Source: Bifidobacterium crudilactis
Lineage (GTDB): Bacteria; Actinomycetota; Actinomycetes; Actinomycetales; Bifidobacteriaceae
Assembly: GCF_000738005.1 (NCBI RefSeq)
Contig: NZ_JHAL01000002.1
Coordinates: 1,548,634-1,612,633, forward strand
Direction: 5' to 3'
Length of the DNA stretch: 64,000 nucleotides
A model generated the notes under the pieces. It was not told the DNA's origin. It ran no database searches and saw nothing but the letters and a program-made list of their open reading frames with translations. Position numbers and translations under genes: made by a program. How positions within the stretch are numbered: position 1 is the stretch's first letter; every line of letters begins with the position of its first letter. Shown here piece by piece: positions 9,444-19,486 of this stretch.

Positions 9444-9564
9444 CTTGCTGCTCCAAACGGAAAGCGTCGTATTCCGGCACTTCCCAACTGATTGATTTGC
9501 TGTCACACCATGCGAGCCGACCATTACGGCCCGGACTCGACCGGCACTTGAGCACTAGCCGAGT

Positions 9565-10449
9565 TTACCGTGCTTTCCGGGTCATCGTAGGATAATCCCA
9601 CAGTCCTTCAGCAGGCGGTGCCTCTCCTCGGATTTCGACCATGATCTCTTCCATCCGAGCACGAACACGCCTGGAAAGCTCATTGACTGCCGCGACGGGA
9701 GGCTCATCGCCCCACTGATCCGAATCCTCGAGAAGATCTCCATAATCCAGTGCGCCGTCATAGCACATCACGACGTTCTTGCGAGGCCACGGCCACCAAT
9801 GATTAATCGATGCCGCTCCCCAAGTCACCGCAACGTGCAGGGGAATCTCTTCTCCGTGACGCCTTGAAGCCTCCAAGGCGATGAATCCGATGCCCGGTTT
9901 CAGCGTCATCGGCCATTTGAGTGGATCGCGGGAAACCGTACCTTCAGGCCACACCGTCAACGGTCTTCCTGAGGTGAGGATATCTATGGATTCCTCTTCG
10001 ATGATGCGAGCCTTGCCACTGCGTCGTGGCACCGGCTGCATTCCTACCAGCTGAAACCATTTGCCGATAATCGGCCATCCGGCCATTTCGGCCTTGGCCA
10101 TGTACCTCGGGCGTCGCCCCATATGGAACAGCGCCATCATCGGTATGAACACGTCGAACTGCGTCACATGAGTGGCTGCGGTGATGAACGTTCCCGTTTC
10201 CGGCACGTGTTCGAGGCCCCACGCCTTCACCTTGCAACGGTTCCTCACCACCCAGGAGGCACCGGCGAGCAGACGGTCCGTGGCCTTGGGATTCTGCGCC
10301 GCGATTTCTGCGGCATTGGGTCGATGCACACCAGTGGGATAATACCGAGTCGGGTCCACGAGGTCGTGCCGCTCACGAAGCCGATCCATCTGCACATCAG
10401 AAAGAGGCTCCACGGCAGAACGCGGAGAAGGTTTTCCTTTGGATACCAT
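9565..10449 (-). CDS. plsC: 1-acyl-sn-glycerol-3-phosphate acyltransferase (PlsC family)
   Basis: Membrane-associated acyltransferase of phosphatidic acid synthesis. The HX4D catalytic motif is seen as HVTQFD near residue 92 and the substrate-binding motif as WPEGTVSRD near residue 167. The N-terminal 45 residues (Ser/Pro-rich, then RERHDLVDPTRYYP) precede the domain. The start codon has no clear ribosome-binding site, but the sequence CACAAT lies six bases upstream, so a leaderless transcript is conceivable. It is followed by gpsA, which makes the glycerol-3-phosphate precursor. Which acyl chain and acceptor it uses cannot be told from sequence. Confidence 0.87.
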   Translation of the reverse strand: MVSKGKPSPRSAVEPLSDVQMDRLRERHDLVDPTRYYPTGVHRPNAAEIAAQNPKATDRLLAGASWVVRNRCKVKAWGLEHVPETGTFITAATHVTQFDVFIPMMALFHMGRRPRYMAKAEMAGWPIIGKWFQLVGMQPVPRRSGKARIIEEESIDILTSGRPLTVWPEGTVSRDPLKWPMTLKPGIGFIALEASRRHGEEIPLHVAVTWGAASINHWWPWPRKNVVMCYDGALDYGDLLEDSDQWGDEPPVAAVNELSRRVRARMEEIMVEIRGEAPPAEGLWDYPTMTRKAR

Positions 10450-10596
10450 AACTCTATTGTGCCCTATGTCCGGACCCGACAGCGCAAGGGCCGCCGTGCT
10501 CCTCGGAAATCTCAGCCGCGATCAGACCTCTCCGGCTTCACGCCATCCCGCCTCGAGAACGTTGTACACGTCTCCGCTTGACCACGGAGCGTGCCT

Positions 10597-10631
10597 CGTC
10601 TCTCTGCACCTCACATGGAGGCAGAGAGACG
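10597..10631 (-). terminator. Hairpin between murA and plsC
   Basis: An 11-bp perfect stem (CGTCTCTCTGC with GCAGAGAGACG) around a 13-nt loop lies 35 bp after the murA stop codon. It lacks a strong U-tract, so it may be an intrinsic terminator of the U-less type or an mRNA 3' stabiliser. Confidence 0.45.
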
Positions 10632-10665
10632 TGACCAGTTCTGATTGGGAGGCCCCTCAAGGGCT

Positions 10666-11997
10666 TCAGGAGATATCGGCTCCGAGAGCACTGAGCTTCT
10701 CTCGGAAATCCTCGTATCCGCGGTCTATCAGGGATATGCCGTGAACGGTCGAAGGACCCTTCGCGGTAAGCGCGGCAATCAGATGGCTGAATCCTCCACG
10801 CAGGTCAGGAACGTCGATATCCTGTCCGGTCAAAGGCGTCGGTCCGAAAATCACTGCGGAATGTTCGAAATTCTGCTGTTGGAAACGGCAGGGCAAGGAG
10901 CCGAGGCATTCACGATACAGCTGAATCGTCGCCCCCATGGAAATCAAAGGCTTGGTGAATCCGAAACGATTCTCGTAAACCGTCTCATGCACGATGCTCA
11001 AGCCCTTGGCCTGTGTGAGCGCCACGACGAGCGGCTGCTGCCAGTCGGTCATGAATCCGGGATGCACATCGGTTTCGATGGCCACCGGCTTCAAATCACC
11101 GCCTGGATGCCAGAAACGAATACCGCGGTCGCTGATGTCGAATTCGCCGCCGATCTTCCTGAATACGTTGAGGAAGGTCATCATCGAAGGCTGGTCCGCG
11201 CCCTCCACGAAAATGTCGCCATGCGTGGCGAGTGCCGCCGAAGCCCAGCTTGCACCCTCGATGCGATCAGGCAGTGAGGTATGGGTATAGCCCTTGAGCG
11301 ATTTGACGCCTTCGATACGGATCGTGCGATCAACATCCACCGAAATCTGAGCGCCCATCTTCTGCAGCACCGCCACCAGATCCATGATCTCCGGTTCTGT
11401 GGCGGCACCGGAAAGCTCGGTCTTGCCCTCGGCCAGCACGGCGGCGAGCAGGGTCTGCTCAGTGGCACCGACGGATGGGTATGGAAGATGAATCTTCGCG
11501 CCGTGCAACCCTTCAGGTGCGGTGATATGAATTCCTGCCTCATGTTCCTTGTCGACCTGGGCACCGAGTCTGCGAAGGGTTTCAAGATGGAAGTCAATCG
11601 GCCGGCTGCCTATGCGGCATCCGCCCAGAGCAGGGATGAAGGCCTCACCCAGGCGATGCAGCAGCGGTCCGGAGAAGAGGATGGGAATTCTCGAAGAGCC
11701 CGAAAGCGTATCGACATCCGCGACATCGGCCAATTCCACATGGCTGGCGTCGATGGTGACAACGCCCTCCTTGGATTGCACGTCCACTCCCACACCGTGC
11801 AGACGCAGCAAATCGGACACCACCTGCACATCCCTGATTTCAGGAACGTTTTTCAGTGTTGACACACCAGGTGCCAACAGTGCCGCAACCATGGCCTTGC
11901 TGACGAAATTCTTGGCTCCACGCACCTTGATTGTGCCTTCGAGAGGTTTACCTCCCACAACATGCAGCACATCGTTCTTGGCTTCAACACTGGCCAC
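10666..11997 (-). CDS. murA: UDP-N-acetylglucosamine 1-carboxyvinyltransferase
   Basis: Transfers enolpyruvate from PEP to UDP-GlcNAc, the first committed step of peptidoglycan synthesis, in the cytoplasm. The 443-residue protein shows the N-terminal RGAKN motif with the conserved Lys/Asn. The catalytic loop ALGGCRIGSRPID keeps the Cys (Cys115 in E. coli) that fosfomycin attacks, so this copy has a fosfomycin-type target, unlike the Asp variant of mycobacteria. I chose the GTG at 11997 because AAGAGGAG lies seven bases upstream; the frame extends 12 codons further without similarity. Confidence 0.95.
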   Translation of the reverse strand: MASVEAKNDVLHVVGGKPLEGTIKVRGAKNFVSKAMVAALLAPGVSTLKNVPEIRDVQVVSDLLRLHGVGVDVQSKEGVVTIDASHVELADVADVDTLSGSSRIPILFSGPLLHRLGEAFIPALGGCRIGSRPIDFHLETLRRLGAQVDKEHEAGIHITAPEGLHGAKIHLPYPSVGATEQTLLAAVLAEGKTELSGAATEPEIMDLVAVLQKMGAQISVDVDRTIRIEGVKSLKGYTHTSLPDRIEGASWASAALATHGDIFVEGADQPSMMTFLNVFRKIGGEFDISDRGIRFWHPGGDLKPVAIETDVHPGFMTDWQQPLVVALTQAKGLSIVHETVYENRFGFTKPLISMGATIQLYRECLGSLPCRFQQQNFEHSAVIFGPTPLTGQDIDVPDLRGGFSHLIAALTAKGPSTVHGISLIDRGYEDFREKLSALGADIS

Positions 11998-12140
11998 GGC
12001 AGACTCCTCTTTATCCGAATGCGGTCCTCGCAAGACTGCTTCTCTCTACGACTTCAAACAGTCTGCCACATGCCATGTGGGGACAGCGTGAAATGTGCGG
12101 GAAGCCGAACCCAGCCTCCACACCTTAAGACCCTTCCGAC

Positions 12141-13316
12141 TCACCGGCCCAAGGCATTCGCGACTCGCCTGCCGAGCATCGGGTCCCACATCGCTCCGGT
12201 CGCGCTCATTACCGCATCGGCCCCGACCCCTCGGTATTCAGCGAAGTCTTCGGCATCGAGCACGCCGCCGACCCCGACGATGGAGAACTCCAAGTCCCGT
12301 CGCGAACGCATCGCATCCAGTCTGGCGACCATATCCAGACCGGAAGGCCGTATGGCATTGCCGCATACGCCGCTGCGGTCACGTCCTTCGCCGGGCAATG
12401 CCTGACGTCCATGCGAGTCGACCAGCTTGGCGGAAATCGTGTTGATCGTTGCCAGACCCTGCACCACACCGTGCGCCACGGTCGCTTCGACCAGGCGATC
12501 AAGAAAACGGTCATCAGGAATGTAGGCGAGTTTGACGATAAGCGGTATGTCGCCGATACGATTTTTCACCGCTTCGCATATTCGTCCCACCAGATCCGGA
12601 TCGTCGCAGAGCAGCCGGTGCTTGCCTTCGTTCGGGCAGCTCGTATTCATCTCGATAACCTTCACGCCGGTCTCCGCCAACAGGGATGCCGTATCCACAT
12701 GGTCCTGGATATATCCCTTGGTGTCCATTCCGGAAACCCGTGAACCTTGGAAACTGCCGATGAGCAGCTGACCGATACCCGCGTGCGACATGGCTCGCTG
12801 CATGTCGGGCTGCCAGACATCCGGGTCGCGCGAAGGCACGCCGAAGGAATTCGAAATGGAAATCGGCCGTTCATAACGGTCATCGGCGAGCACACCATCC
12901 TCGCTTTCCGGGCCTCCGGGTTCGAGGAAACCGTTGGAAGACTTCGGGTGAACAGCCAGCACGTTGGGGAATGGATTGCACTCCCATGCCCTCGAGCGCA
13001 CGGTCTTATACACGCATATATCGAAACCCATGTCGAACGCGGCATCGGTAAAGGCACTGTTGAGCAGAGGACCGGCGGGAATGCCGAAGGGCGTTCTCAA
13101 GTGCTGGCCGAGAAAGTCATACGGGGTCGGCGCGGTCTTATCGGCACCGTCGGCACCGTCAGCGGGATGCTTCGTCGCAAAATTCGCGACATCAGCGAAA
13201 GCCCCGAACGGTCCCTCACGATAGTTGTCCTCATAGCTGCGCCGCACATCGTAGAACGACTGCAGGTCGGCGGCCTCGTCAGCATGACGGTCGATTCCAA
13301 CAGTTCCGCTGCTCAT
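12141..13316 (-). CDS. Class 1 dihydroorotate dehydrogenase homologue
   Basis: FMN-dependent TIM-barrel enzyme of the dihydroorotate/dihydropyrimidine dehydrogenase family. The start at 13316 follows AGGGGAG and gives 391 residues. This is longer than class 1A enzymes (about 310) because of an N-terminal extension of roughly 75 residues. The catalytic loop reads NTSCPNEGK: the Cys base marks class 1 rather than the membrane class 2 (Ser). Other family features are the FGIPAGPLLNS FMN loop, IVKLAY, and the GVGGV phosphate loop near the C-terminus. No PyrK-type partner is adjacent, so electrons may go to fumarate or another acceptor. Whether it is the pyrimidine-pathway enzyme or a side-reaction paralogue is open. 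Confidence 0.75.
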   Translation of the reverse strand: MSSGTVGIDRHADEAADLQSFYDVRRSYEDNYREGPFGAFADVANFATKHPADGADGADKTAPTPYDFLGQHLRTPFGIPAGPLLNSAFTDAAFDMGFDICVYKTVRSRAWECNPFPNVLAVHPKSSNGFLEPGGPESEDGVLADDRYERPISISNSFGVPSRDPDVWQPDMQRAMSHAGIGQLLIGSFQGSRVSGMDTKGYIQDHVDTASLLAETGVKVIEMNTSCPNEGKHRLLCDDPDLVGRICEAVKNRIGDIPLIVKLAYIPDDRFLDRLVEATVAHGVVQGLATINTISAKLVDSHGRQALPGEGRDRSGVCGNAIRPSGLDMVARLDAMRSRRDLEFSIVGVGGVLDAEDFAEYRGVGADAVMSATGAMWDPMLGRRVANALGR

Positions 13317-13485
13317 ATTCTCTCCCCTGCACCTTGCTCCGCATGGTGTCTTCAATGGTGTCTTCGGTCGTGTGCGCTATGCTCTCGTCAACACTGTAAC
13401 CGCTCCCCCGAAACTGTGCATCCGAAACTGTGCGCCAAGGCATGCTGAGCCGGCTCTGCTCATTGTGGTGTGCAAGGACCCGATA

Positions 13486-13558
13486 CGATAACTGCACTAA
13501 AAGGACAGCAATACGGTAAAGATTTCTTCGAAAAGCTGTCCTTTTAGTGCAGTTATCG
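13486..13558. repeat. 73-bp palindromic element, copy 1
   Basis: Two perfect 24-bp inverted arms (CGATAACTGCACTAAAAGG... and its complement) flank a 25-bp centre. A second copy lies at 37140-37212; its centre resembles the reverse complement of this one, so the two copies are related throughout and inserted in opposite orientation. The A-tract and T-tract around GGACAGC/GCTGTCC would also let it act as a terminator in both directions. It sits between leuD and the dihydroorotate dehydrogenase homologue. Confidence 0.85.
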
Positions 13559-13581
13559 CTGCCCGTACCTCCGCAAGAGCT

Positions 13582-14262
13582 TTACGCTCTTGCGCTCAGA
13601 GGTCCGGGCCAATTGTCCTGCTCTTCGCGGGCTGAGGATATGGGCTGTGAGGGGAGATGCTTCGCGGGCAGGGTCTTCGGCTTGAACGGGAAACGTTCGG
13701 CGCGGCGACGCTCATAGGCGGTGATGTCATCTTCGTGCTGCAAGGTCAAATCGATATCGTCGTAACCGTTCATCAGACGCCAACGCGTATAGTCGTCCAC
13801 TTCGAAAGGCAGCGTGACATCACCGCAGGTGGCCGTCCGCTCCTCCAGATTGACCGTGACGCTTCGCCCCGGCTCCTCCTCAAGAATCTTCCACAGCAAT
13901 TCAATCGATTCCTGAGGCATGATCGCAGCAAGCACCCCATTCTTCGCGGCATTGCCATAGAAGATATCGGCGAAGCGAGGGGCTATCACCACGCGAAAGC
14001 CGTAATCGTGCAAAGCCCAGACGGCATGCTCTCGTGACGAACCGATGCCGAAATCAGGTCCTGTGACCAATACCTGGCCGCCCGCATACTCCTTCTGATT
14101 CAGCACGAAGGACGGGTCTCTCCGCCAGGCATAAAACAAGGCGTCCTCGAACCCCGACTTCGTGACTCGCTTCAGGAACACGGCGGGAATGATCTGATCG
14201 GTATCCACATTCGACCGTCGAAGGGGCACCCCAACACCGGTTATCACATTAAGCTTTTCCAT
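13582..14262 (-). CDS. leuD: 3-isopropylmalate dehydratase small subunit
   Basis: Small (swivel-domain) subunit of isopropylmalate isomerase in leucine synthesis; it works as a heterodimer with LeuC. The product has 226 residues from the ATG at 14262, or two more from an upstream GTG. Family hallmarks are [18 protein letters not shown] near the N-terminus, the [11 protein letters not shown] loop near residue 95 that contacts substrate, and the W(R)LMNGYDDID segment. The C-terminal tail of about 35 residues beyond the usual end is polar. It lies 119 bp downstream of leuC on the same strand and is probably co-transcribed. Confidence 0.95.
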   Translation of the reverse strand: MEKLNVITGVGVPLRRSNVDTDQIIPAVFLKRVTKSGFEDALFYAWRRDPSFVLNQKEYAGGQVLVTGPDFGIGSSREHAVWALHDYGFRVVIAPRFADIFYGNAAKNGVLAAIMPQESIELLWKILEEEPGRSVTVNLEERTATCGDVTLPFEVDDYTRWRLMNGYDDIDLTLQHEDDITAYERRRAERFPFKPKTLPAKHLPSQPISSAREEQDNWPGPLSARA

Positions 14263-14381
14263 ATTCACCGCACCTTCTCAACATCATCGAAACATTTGCC
14301 GGCCATGACCCCAACGCGCATCCGTCAGGCAGACAGTGACGGACCTTCCTAAACTCCCACGCCACTATCGATTCAGGCGAT

Positions 14382-15785
14382 TCACAGATCTACCGGGCTG
14401 CTGATCGTTCCGCGAACGGCGGTCGCAGCAGCCACCAGAGGAGATGCCAGATGAGTACGGCTGCCCTTGCCCTGACGTCCCTCGAAATTCCTGTTGGAGG
14501 TCGAGATCGCGCGTTCACCTGGAACCATCTTGTCCGGATTCATTCCCAGGCACATCGAGCATCCGGCATTGCGCCATTCGGCCCCGAAATCCTCGAATAC
14601 CTTGTCGAGTCCCTCGCTCTCCGCCTGCAGACGAACCCGCGAGGAAGCCGGAACCACCAGCACACGATGAATGTTCTTGGCCTTGTGCCGACCTTTCATC
14701 ACGGAAGCCGCAGCTCGCAAATCCTCGATACGACCATTGGTACAGGAACCGATGAACACCGTATCGACCGGAATCTGTTTGATGGACATGCCCGGTTCGA
14801 GTCCCATATACGCAATGGCGCTGGCCGCCGCGCGGCGCTGCGTCTCGTCGTTGATCTGTTCGGGAATGGGCACCTCCGCGTTGATCGGCAGACCCTGCCC
14901 CGGATTGGTCCCCCACGTCACGAAGGGAGCGAGTTCGGATGCATCCAAGGTCACTTCCTTGTCGAAGACCGCATCATCATCGGTCTGCAGAGTCTTCCAG
15001 TATTCGACCGCCTGATCCCACATCTCACCTTCCGGTGCGTGCGGACGCCCCTTGAGGTATTCGAAGGTGATCTCGTCCGGAGCAATCATTCCAGCCCTTG
15101 CACCGGCTTCTATGGACATATTACATATGGTCATTCGGGCTTCCATGGAAAGCTGATGAATCGCCTTGCCACGGTATTCCAGTACATGCCCCTGCCCGCC
15201 GCCGGTGCCGATTTTGGCGATAATCGCCAGCACGATGTCTTTGGCGGTGACTCCTTCGGGCAAATCACCCTCCACGTTGATGGCCATCGTCTTGAACGGT
15301 TTGAGACTCAGAGTCTGAGTCGCCATCACATGCTCGACCTCCGACGTCCCTATGCCGAAGGCGAGCGCTCCGAACGCACCGTGGGTCGATGTATGCGAAT
15401 CGCCGCACACCACGGTCATGCCCGGCTGGGTGAGCCCGAGCTGCGGCCCGACCTGATGCACGATTCCTTGGTCGGCATCGCCGAGCGCATGAAGTCTGAC
15501 TCCGAACTCCTTGCAGTTGCTTTCCAGCGTGGAAATCTGCAAGGCCGAGGTCTTATCCGCTATCGGACGGTCGATATCCACGGTCGGAGTGTTGTGGTCT
15601 TCAGTCGCAATGGTCAGATCGGTGCGACGCAGGCGGCGGTGGGCAAGACGCAGACCTTCGAAAGCCTGCGGGCTGGTCACTTCGTGCATCAGCTGCAGGT
15701 CGATATAGATTAAGTCGGGTGCGCCGTCCTGACCTTGACGCACCAAATGGTCGGCCCAGACCTTCTCGGCCAGCGTTGTTCCCAT
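14382..15785 (-). CDS. leuC: 3-isopropylmalate dehydratase large subunit
   Basis: Large subunit of isopropylmalate isomerase; it binds the [4Fe-4S] cluster and interconverts 2- and 3-isopropylmalate. Cluster ligands are visible as the Cys of FIGSCTNGR near residue 345 and the CxxC of [13 protein letters not shown] near 405-410. [14 protein letters not shown] near residue 130 and the N-terminal [10 protein letters not shown] are also typical. The start was set at the second of two tandem ATGs, since GAGG lies six bases before it. It is divergent from the IclR regulator, which suggests LtbR/NdgR-type control of the leuCD operon. Confidence 0.95.
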   Translation of the reverse strand: MGTTLAEKVWADHLVRQGQDGAPDLIYIDLQLMHEVTSPQAFEGLRLAHRRLRRTDLTIATEDHNTPTVDIDRPIADKTSALQISTLESNCKEFGVRLHALGDADQGIVHQVGPQLGLTQPGMTVVCGDSHTSTHGAFGALAFGIGTSEVEHVMATQTLSLKPFKTMAINVEGDLPEGVTAKDIVLAIIAKIGTGGGQGHVLEYRGKAIHQLSMEARMTICNMSIEAGARAGMIAPDEITFEYLKGRPHAPEGEMWDQAVEYWKTLQTDDDAVFDKEVTLDASELAPFVTWGTNPGQGLPINAEVPIPEQINDETQRRAAASAIAYMGLEPGMSIKQIPVDTVFIGSCTNGRIEDLRAAASVMKGRHKAKNIHRVLVVPASSRVRLQAESEGLDKVFEDFGAEWRNAGCSMCLGMNPDKMVPGERAISTSNRNFEGRQGKGSRTHLASPLVAAATAVRGTISSPVDL

Positions 15786-15880
15786 CATCCACCTCGTTAT
15801 CCGTTCCGTTCCCCCTCGGGAAACGGTCAGTGTTGTTGTGCCTTACATCGAGTATGAAGCGTCAGCCAATTTCTGGACTT

Positions 15881-15908
15881 TTGCATTTCACAATATGAGA
15901 TGGCATAA
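15881..15908 (+). promoter_or_regulatory. Promoter and imperfect palindrome in the leuC/IclR divergent region
   Basis: TTGCAT (15881) and CATAAT (15903-15908) are spaced 16 bp and point toward the IclR gene, whose ATG starts eight bases after the last base of the -10 hexamer. Between and overlapping these elements lies the imperfect palindrome ATTTCA-caata-TGAGAT (15885-15901). This position fits autorepression by the IclR protein and could also affect leuC, which starts 100 bp away in the other direction. Confidence 0.45.
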
Positions 15909-15916
15909 TCGCTGTT

Positions 15917-16756
15917 ATGACCTTCAGCGAATCCCTCCCAGAAGTGACCGAGAATCGGCGGAACGACGCCGAAAATCCCGTGGCAGTACCCCCCGTTGCC
16001 ATCACCCCCGTAGATGACTCCGAGATTCATTCCGGTGTCGGGGTTCTTGACAAAACCGTAAAGATACTGGATGCTCTCGAATCCGGTCCTTCCACACTGG
16101 GCCAACTCGTCGCGGCGACGAACCTCGCCCGACCAACGGCACATCGTCTCGCCATCGCGTTGGAGCGCCACCGTTTCGTCCTTCGCGACTCGCACGGGCG
16201 CTTCGTGCTCGGTTCCCGCTTCGCCGAGCTCGCGGCGGCTGCGGGCGAGGACAGACTGCTCACCGCGGCCGGACCGATCCTCCAGACCCTTCTCGACCGT
16301 ACAGGCGAGTCCGCGCAGATATTTCGCCGCCAGGGCGATCAGCGGGTATGCATAGCCTCGGTCGAACGCAGCAGCGGGCTGCGCGACTCCATTCCGGTCG
16401 GTGCGATGCTCTCGATGGAGGCGGGTTCCGCCGCACAGATACTGCTCGCATGGGAAGATTCGGAACGTCTGCACCGTGGGCTTCGTCATGCGAAATTCAC
16501 GGCCAGCAAGCTCGCGGCCGTCCGCAAACGCGGTTGGGCGGAATCCTCGAACGAACGCGAAGCGGGCGTCTCCTCCATATCGGCGCCGATACGAAACGCT
16601 TCGGGTAGCGTCATAGCGGCAATCTCGATATCGGGACCCACTGACCGTATGGGCACGGCACCGGGACGTCACTATGCCCCCTTGGTCATGGCCGCGGGCA
16701 AATATCTTTCGGATGCGATTGCCAAAGCCGCGCCCCTGTCCGGGGCAAACCTCTAA
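15917..16756 (+). CDS. IclR-family regulator, probable leucine-pathway regulator (LtbR/NdgR type)
   Basis: DNA-binding regulator with an N-terminal winged helix (about residues 40-95, including LGQLVAATNLARPTAHRLAIAL) and a C-terminal effector-binding domain (about 105-270, ending MAAGKYLSDAIAKA). The first 35 residues are polar and probably disordered. Actinobacterial IclR proteins divergent from leuCD (LtbR in corynebacteria, NdgR in streptomycetes) control leucine and other amino-acid genes; that role is inferred here from family plus position. No ribosome-binding site precedes the ATG, while a -10-like CATAAT lies seven bases before it, so the mRNA may be leaderless. Confidence 0.85.
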   Translation: MTFSESLPEVTENRRNDAENPVAVPPVAITPVDDSEIHSGVGVLDKTVKILDALESGPSTLGQLVAATNLARPTAHRLAIALERHRFVLRDSHGRFVLGSRFAELAAAAGEDRLLTAAGPILQTLLDRTGESAQIFRRQGDQRVCIASVERSSGLRDSIPVGAMLSMEAGSAAQILLAWEDSERLHRGLRHAKFTASKLAAVRKRGWAESSNEREAGVSSISAPIRNASGSVIAAISISGPTDRMGTAPGRHYAPLVMAAGKYLSDAIAKAAPLSGANL

Positions 16757-16798
16757 GCACGGCCTGCCGCTCGGCACGGCGTCAACGGCATTCGTCGC

Positions 16799-18271
16799 TC
16801 ACCGTCTTCTCCGCGATGCCCTCAGAGATGCGAACAGCGCTGCCAAAGTCGCCAGTCCTCCTGCAAGAACTCCGGGTTTGCGCAGGAGATTCACCGCATC
16901 ACCGGTCGAACTGGGCATATGGCTCAACGCGAAGGTATAGGCCTTGTGTGTTTGCGGCTTACCGACCAGGTCGCCGAACTCCAGGAGCTGCGTGCGGGGA
17001 TTGTGAGGATGTCTGATATCGAACTCAAACAATCGCGCCGCGCGCTTGCGTGGAACAGGCCCGTATGAACCGAAGCCGCAGGTCGGTGTGGCTCCGAGCA
17101 TCATGCCCTCATAATTGCCGACGAAACCGTTGCGGTGGTCATGCCCGGCAAACAACCCGAAATATCCTTCGCTCCTTCGCATGATTTCGAACTCTCCGCA
17201 ATCGGTATCAGGGCAGCTGATACCCTCTCCCAGATAGCTTCCCGCAAGCGTCTTGTTCTCGTCGAGAACAAAGCACTGAGAATCGTAAGCACGATAGCCC
17301 TGAATGGCATATGGCGTGGTCGTCGGCACTGGGCGAAGCAGCTCGTAGAACTGGGGAATGGGAATGTGCTGGAATACCATCGCCTTGGTCCGCAGCAGCG
17401 CAGGAATCTGCGAGAGGAACGTCAGAGCGGCGCGGGAAGGAACCCCGTATCCTCCTGTTTTCGCATAATCGCCCGAATCCACGATGGCCAGCCCGAATAC
17501 GTTCCGCCTGCCATTGAGATCGCTCACCGGAAGTGCGAAGGTACCGGGCTCGCACGCATACACGGTTTGATTCGGCAGGCCCGAGCCGGGCTGCTTCCTC
17601 GGTTGAGTCGGACGGGCCGCAGTGGCCTCGGGATTCAAGCACCCGGGAAACTCCCGATAGATCGCATCCATCTGCGCCGTATCCAGACCACACTGGAAAT
17701 CATGATTGCCGTAGGTCACCGCAAAGGGAATTCCCCTTTCGATGAGAGGAGACAGGAATTGCGCGATGCTCCGTCTGACCATGTCCTTGGTCAGCTCAAG
17801 GTCCTTCTCACGCCCTTCATCGGCGTACTCATATTCGGCCAAGGAAGGAGCCGGGCCATCTCCGCCCGCATCGGCCGTTCCTGCAGTCTGGACCTGCCCC
17901 CCGTTGATTCCCTGAAGCGCACTGCCCACCCAATTGCTGACACTGCGTCCTGCCGCGTACACGCCATCCCATCCGGTGCTCCAGCGACGTTTCCTGAAGG
18001 TTTTGGCATATGCCGCATCATATCCGGCAATCTGATCCCCGGTGAACACCACCAGGTCAGGACGCGAGGCATCGCACGCGGCTGCGATAAGGCTGATGGT
18101 ATCGGCGGAAACCTTGGGGCCGTCCTGCACATCACTGAGCTGCAGGACTCGGAACTTACCCGAATGATGGAACTGCAGACGTCCCAGACGTGCCGAGACC
18201 GAGACCGCGTCTCTCTGCGAAAACTGTTCCGATTCCCCAACGGCGCTGCGCGATGGTCGAGCTTCAATCAT
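16799..18271 (-). CDS. Calcineurin-like metallophosphoesterase with C-terminal membrane segment
   Basis: Phosphoesterase of 490 residues with the dimetal motifs in order: LSDVQDGP (near residue 46; the usual D-x-H has Gln in place of His), FTGDQIAGYD (near 77), YGNHDFQ (near 190), a His in FQHIP (near 305), and GHDHRNG (near 385). A hydrophobic stretch near the C-terminus (GVLAGGLATLAALFASL) followed by RASRRRR would anchor the tail in the membrane. The pattern resembles purple acid phosphatase-like proteins of the Dcr2 type. The substrate is unknown. It ends 42 bp from the convergent IclR gene. Confidence 0.8.
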   Translation of the reverse strand: MIEARPSRSAVGESEQFSQRDAVSVSARLGRLQFHHSGKFRVLQLSDVQDGPKVSADTISLIAAACDASRPDLVVFTGDQIAGYDAAYAKTFRKRRWSTGWDGVYAAGRSVSNWVGSALQGINGGQVQTAGTADAGGDGPAPSLAEYEYADEGREKDLELTKDMVRRSIAQFLSPLIERGIPFAVTYGNHDFQCGLDTAQMDAIYREFPGCLNPEATAARPTQPRKQPGSGLPNQTVYACEPGTFALPVSDLNGRRNVFGLAIVDSGDYAKTGGYGVPSRAALTFLSQIPALLRTKAMVFQHIPIPQFYELLRPVPTTTPYAIQGYRAYDSQCFVLDENKTLAGSYLGEGISCPDTDCGEFEIMRRSEGYFGLFAGHDHRNGFVGNYEGMMLGATPTCGFGSYGPVPRKRAARLFEFDIRHPHNPRTQLLEFGDLVGKPQTHKAYTFALSHMPSSTGDAVNLLRKPGVLAGGLATLAALFASLRASRRRR

Positions 18272-18290
18272 GATTCAACAGTACTTCACG

Positions 18291-18322
18291 CATCTGTGAA
18301 ATCTCACATCTGTGAAATCTCA
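18291..18322. repeat. Two tandem 16-bp repeats in a divergent promoter region
   Basis: CATCTGTGAAATCTCA occurs twice head to tail, 20 bp upstream of the metallophosphoesterase start. The junction creates TGTGA-aatc-TCACA (18295-18308), a perfect 5-bp palindrome with a 4-bp centre. It could be an operator for the metallophosphoesterase or the divergent SDR gene; no regulator can be named. Confidence 0.5.
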
Positions 18323-18492
18323 ATCAATGACATGTCTGGCGCCACGGATTCCCGCATCCGTGTTTGCGGCAATCGCCGCACCCAAGCCACTCTCCGGACC
18401 GCATGCAGACTGTCGACATCATCTCGCGCAATTGCCACTTATACTTAATGCAGTCGCACGCCCTCGTGGTGTGAGACCTCTATCACGGATGA

Positions 18493-19287
<795 letters not shown>

Positions 19288-19382
19288 TCGGCCCTCGGCA
19301 AACTCCTGATACCTCCTGCGACCCTTGGCCTCGTGTGAAGGCACCGGGACGGGGAAGCCGTACGTGATGCGACTCAATATGA

Positions 19383-19431
19383 CGATTGCCGTGTGGAATG
19401 ACTGAGATTCAGTCATTCCACACGGCAATCG
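19383..19431. terminator. 49-bp near-perfect palindrome after the SDR gene
   Basis: Two perfect 23-bp arms (from CGATTGCCGTGTGG to its complement) surround a 3-nt loop. The hairpin is unusually long and lacks a T-tract. It may act as a bidirectional terminator between the SDR and the convergent small gene, or be a palindromic repeat. A second, weaker stem-loop with arms GTGCACC/GGTGC and AATGCGC/GCGCATT follows at about 19439-19482. Confidence 0.6.
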
Positions 19432-19486
19432 ATGGTATGTGCACCACAGGAATGCGCACTTGAAGCGCGCATTCGTGTCGGTGCGG

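Noticed and set aside
14451..15713. Long open frame (420 codons) on the plus strand opposite leuC
   Set aside because: It mirrors the codon periodicity of leuC, has no family similarity and no ribosome-binding site; it is an antisense shadow in GC-rich coding DNA. The same applies to long frames opposite nrdD/nrdG (29722-33033), gltX (27221-28048), ddl/gpsA (7959-8879) and the kinase gene (1543-2592).
18295..18308. CRP-type site TGTGA/TCACA
   Set aside because: The half-sites match, but the spacer is 4 bp instead of 6, and the palindrome arises from the junction of two direct repeats.
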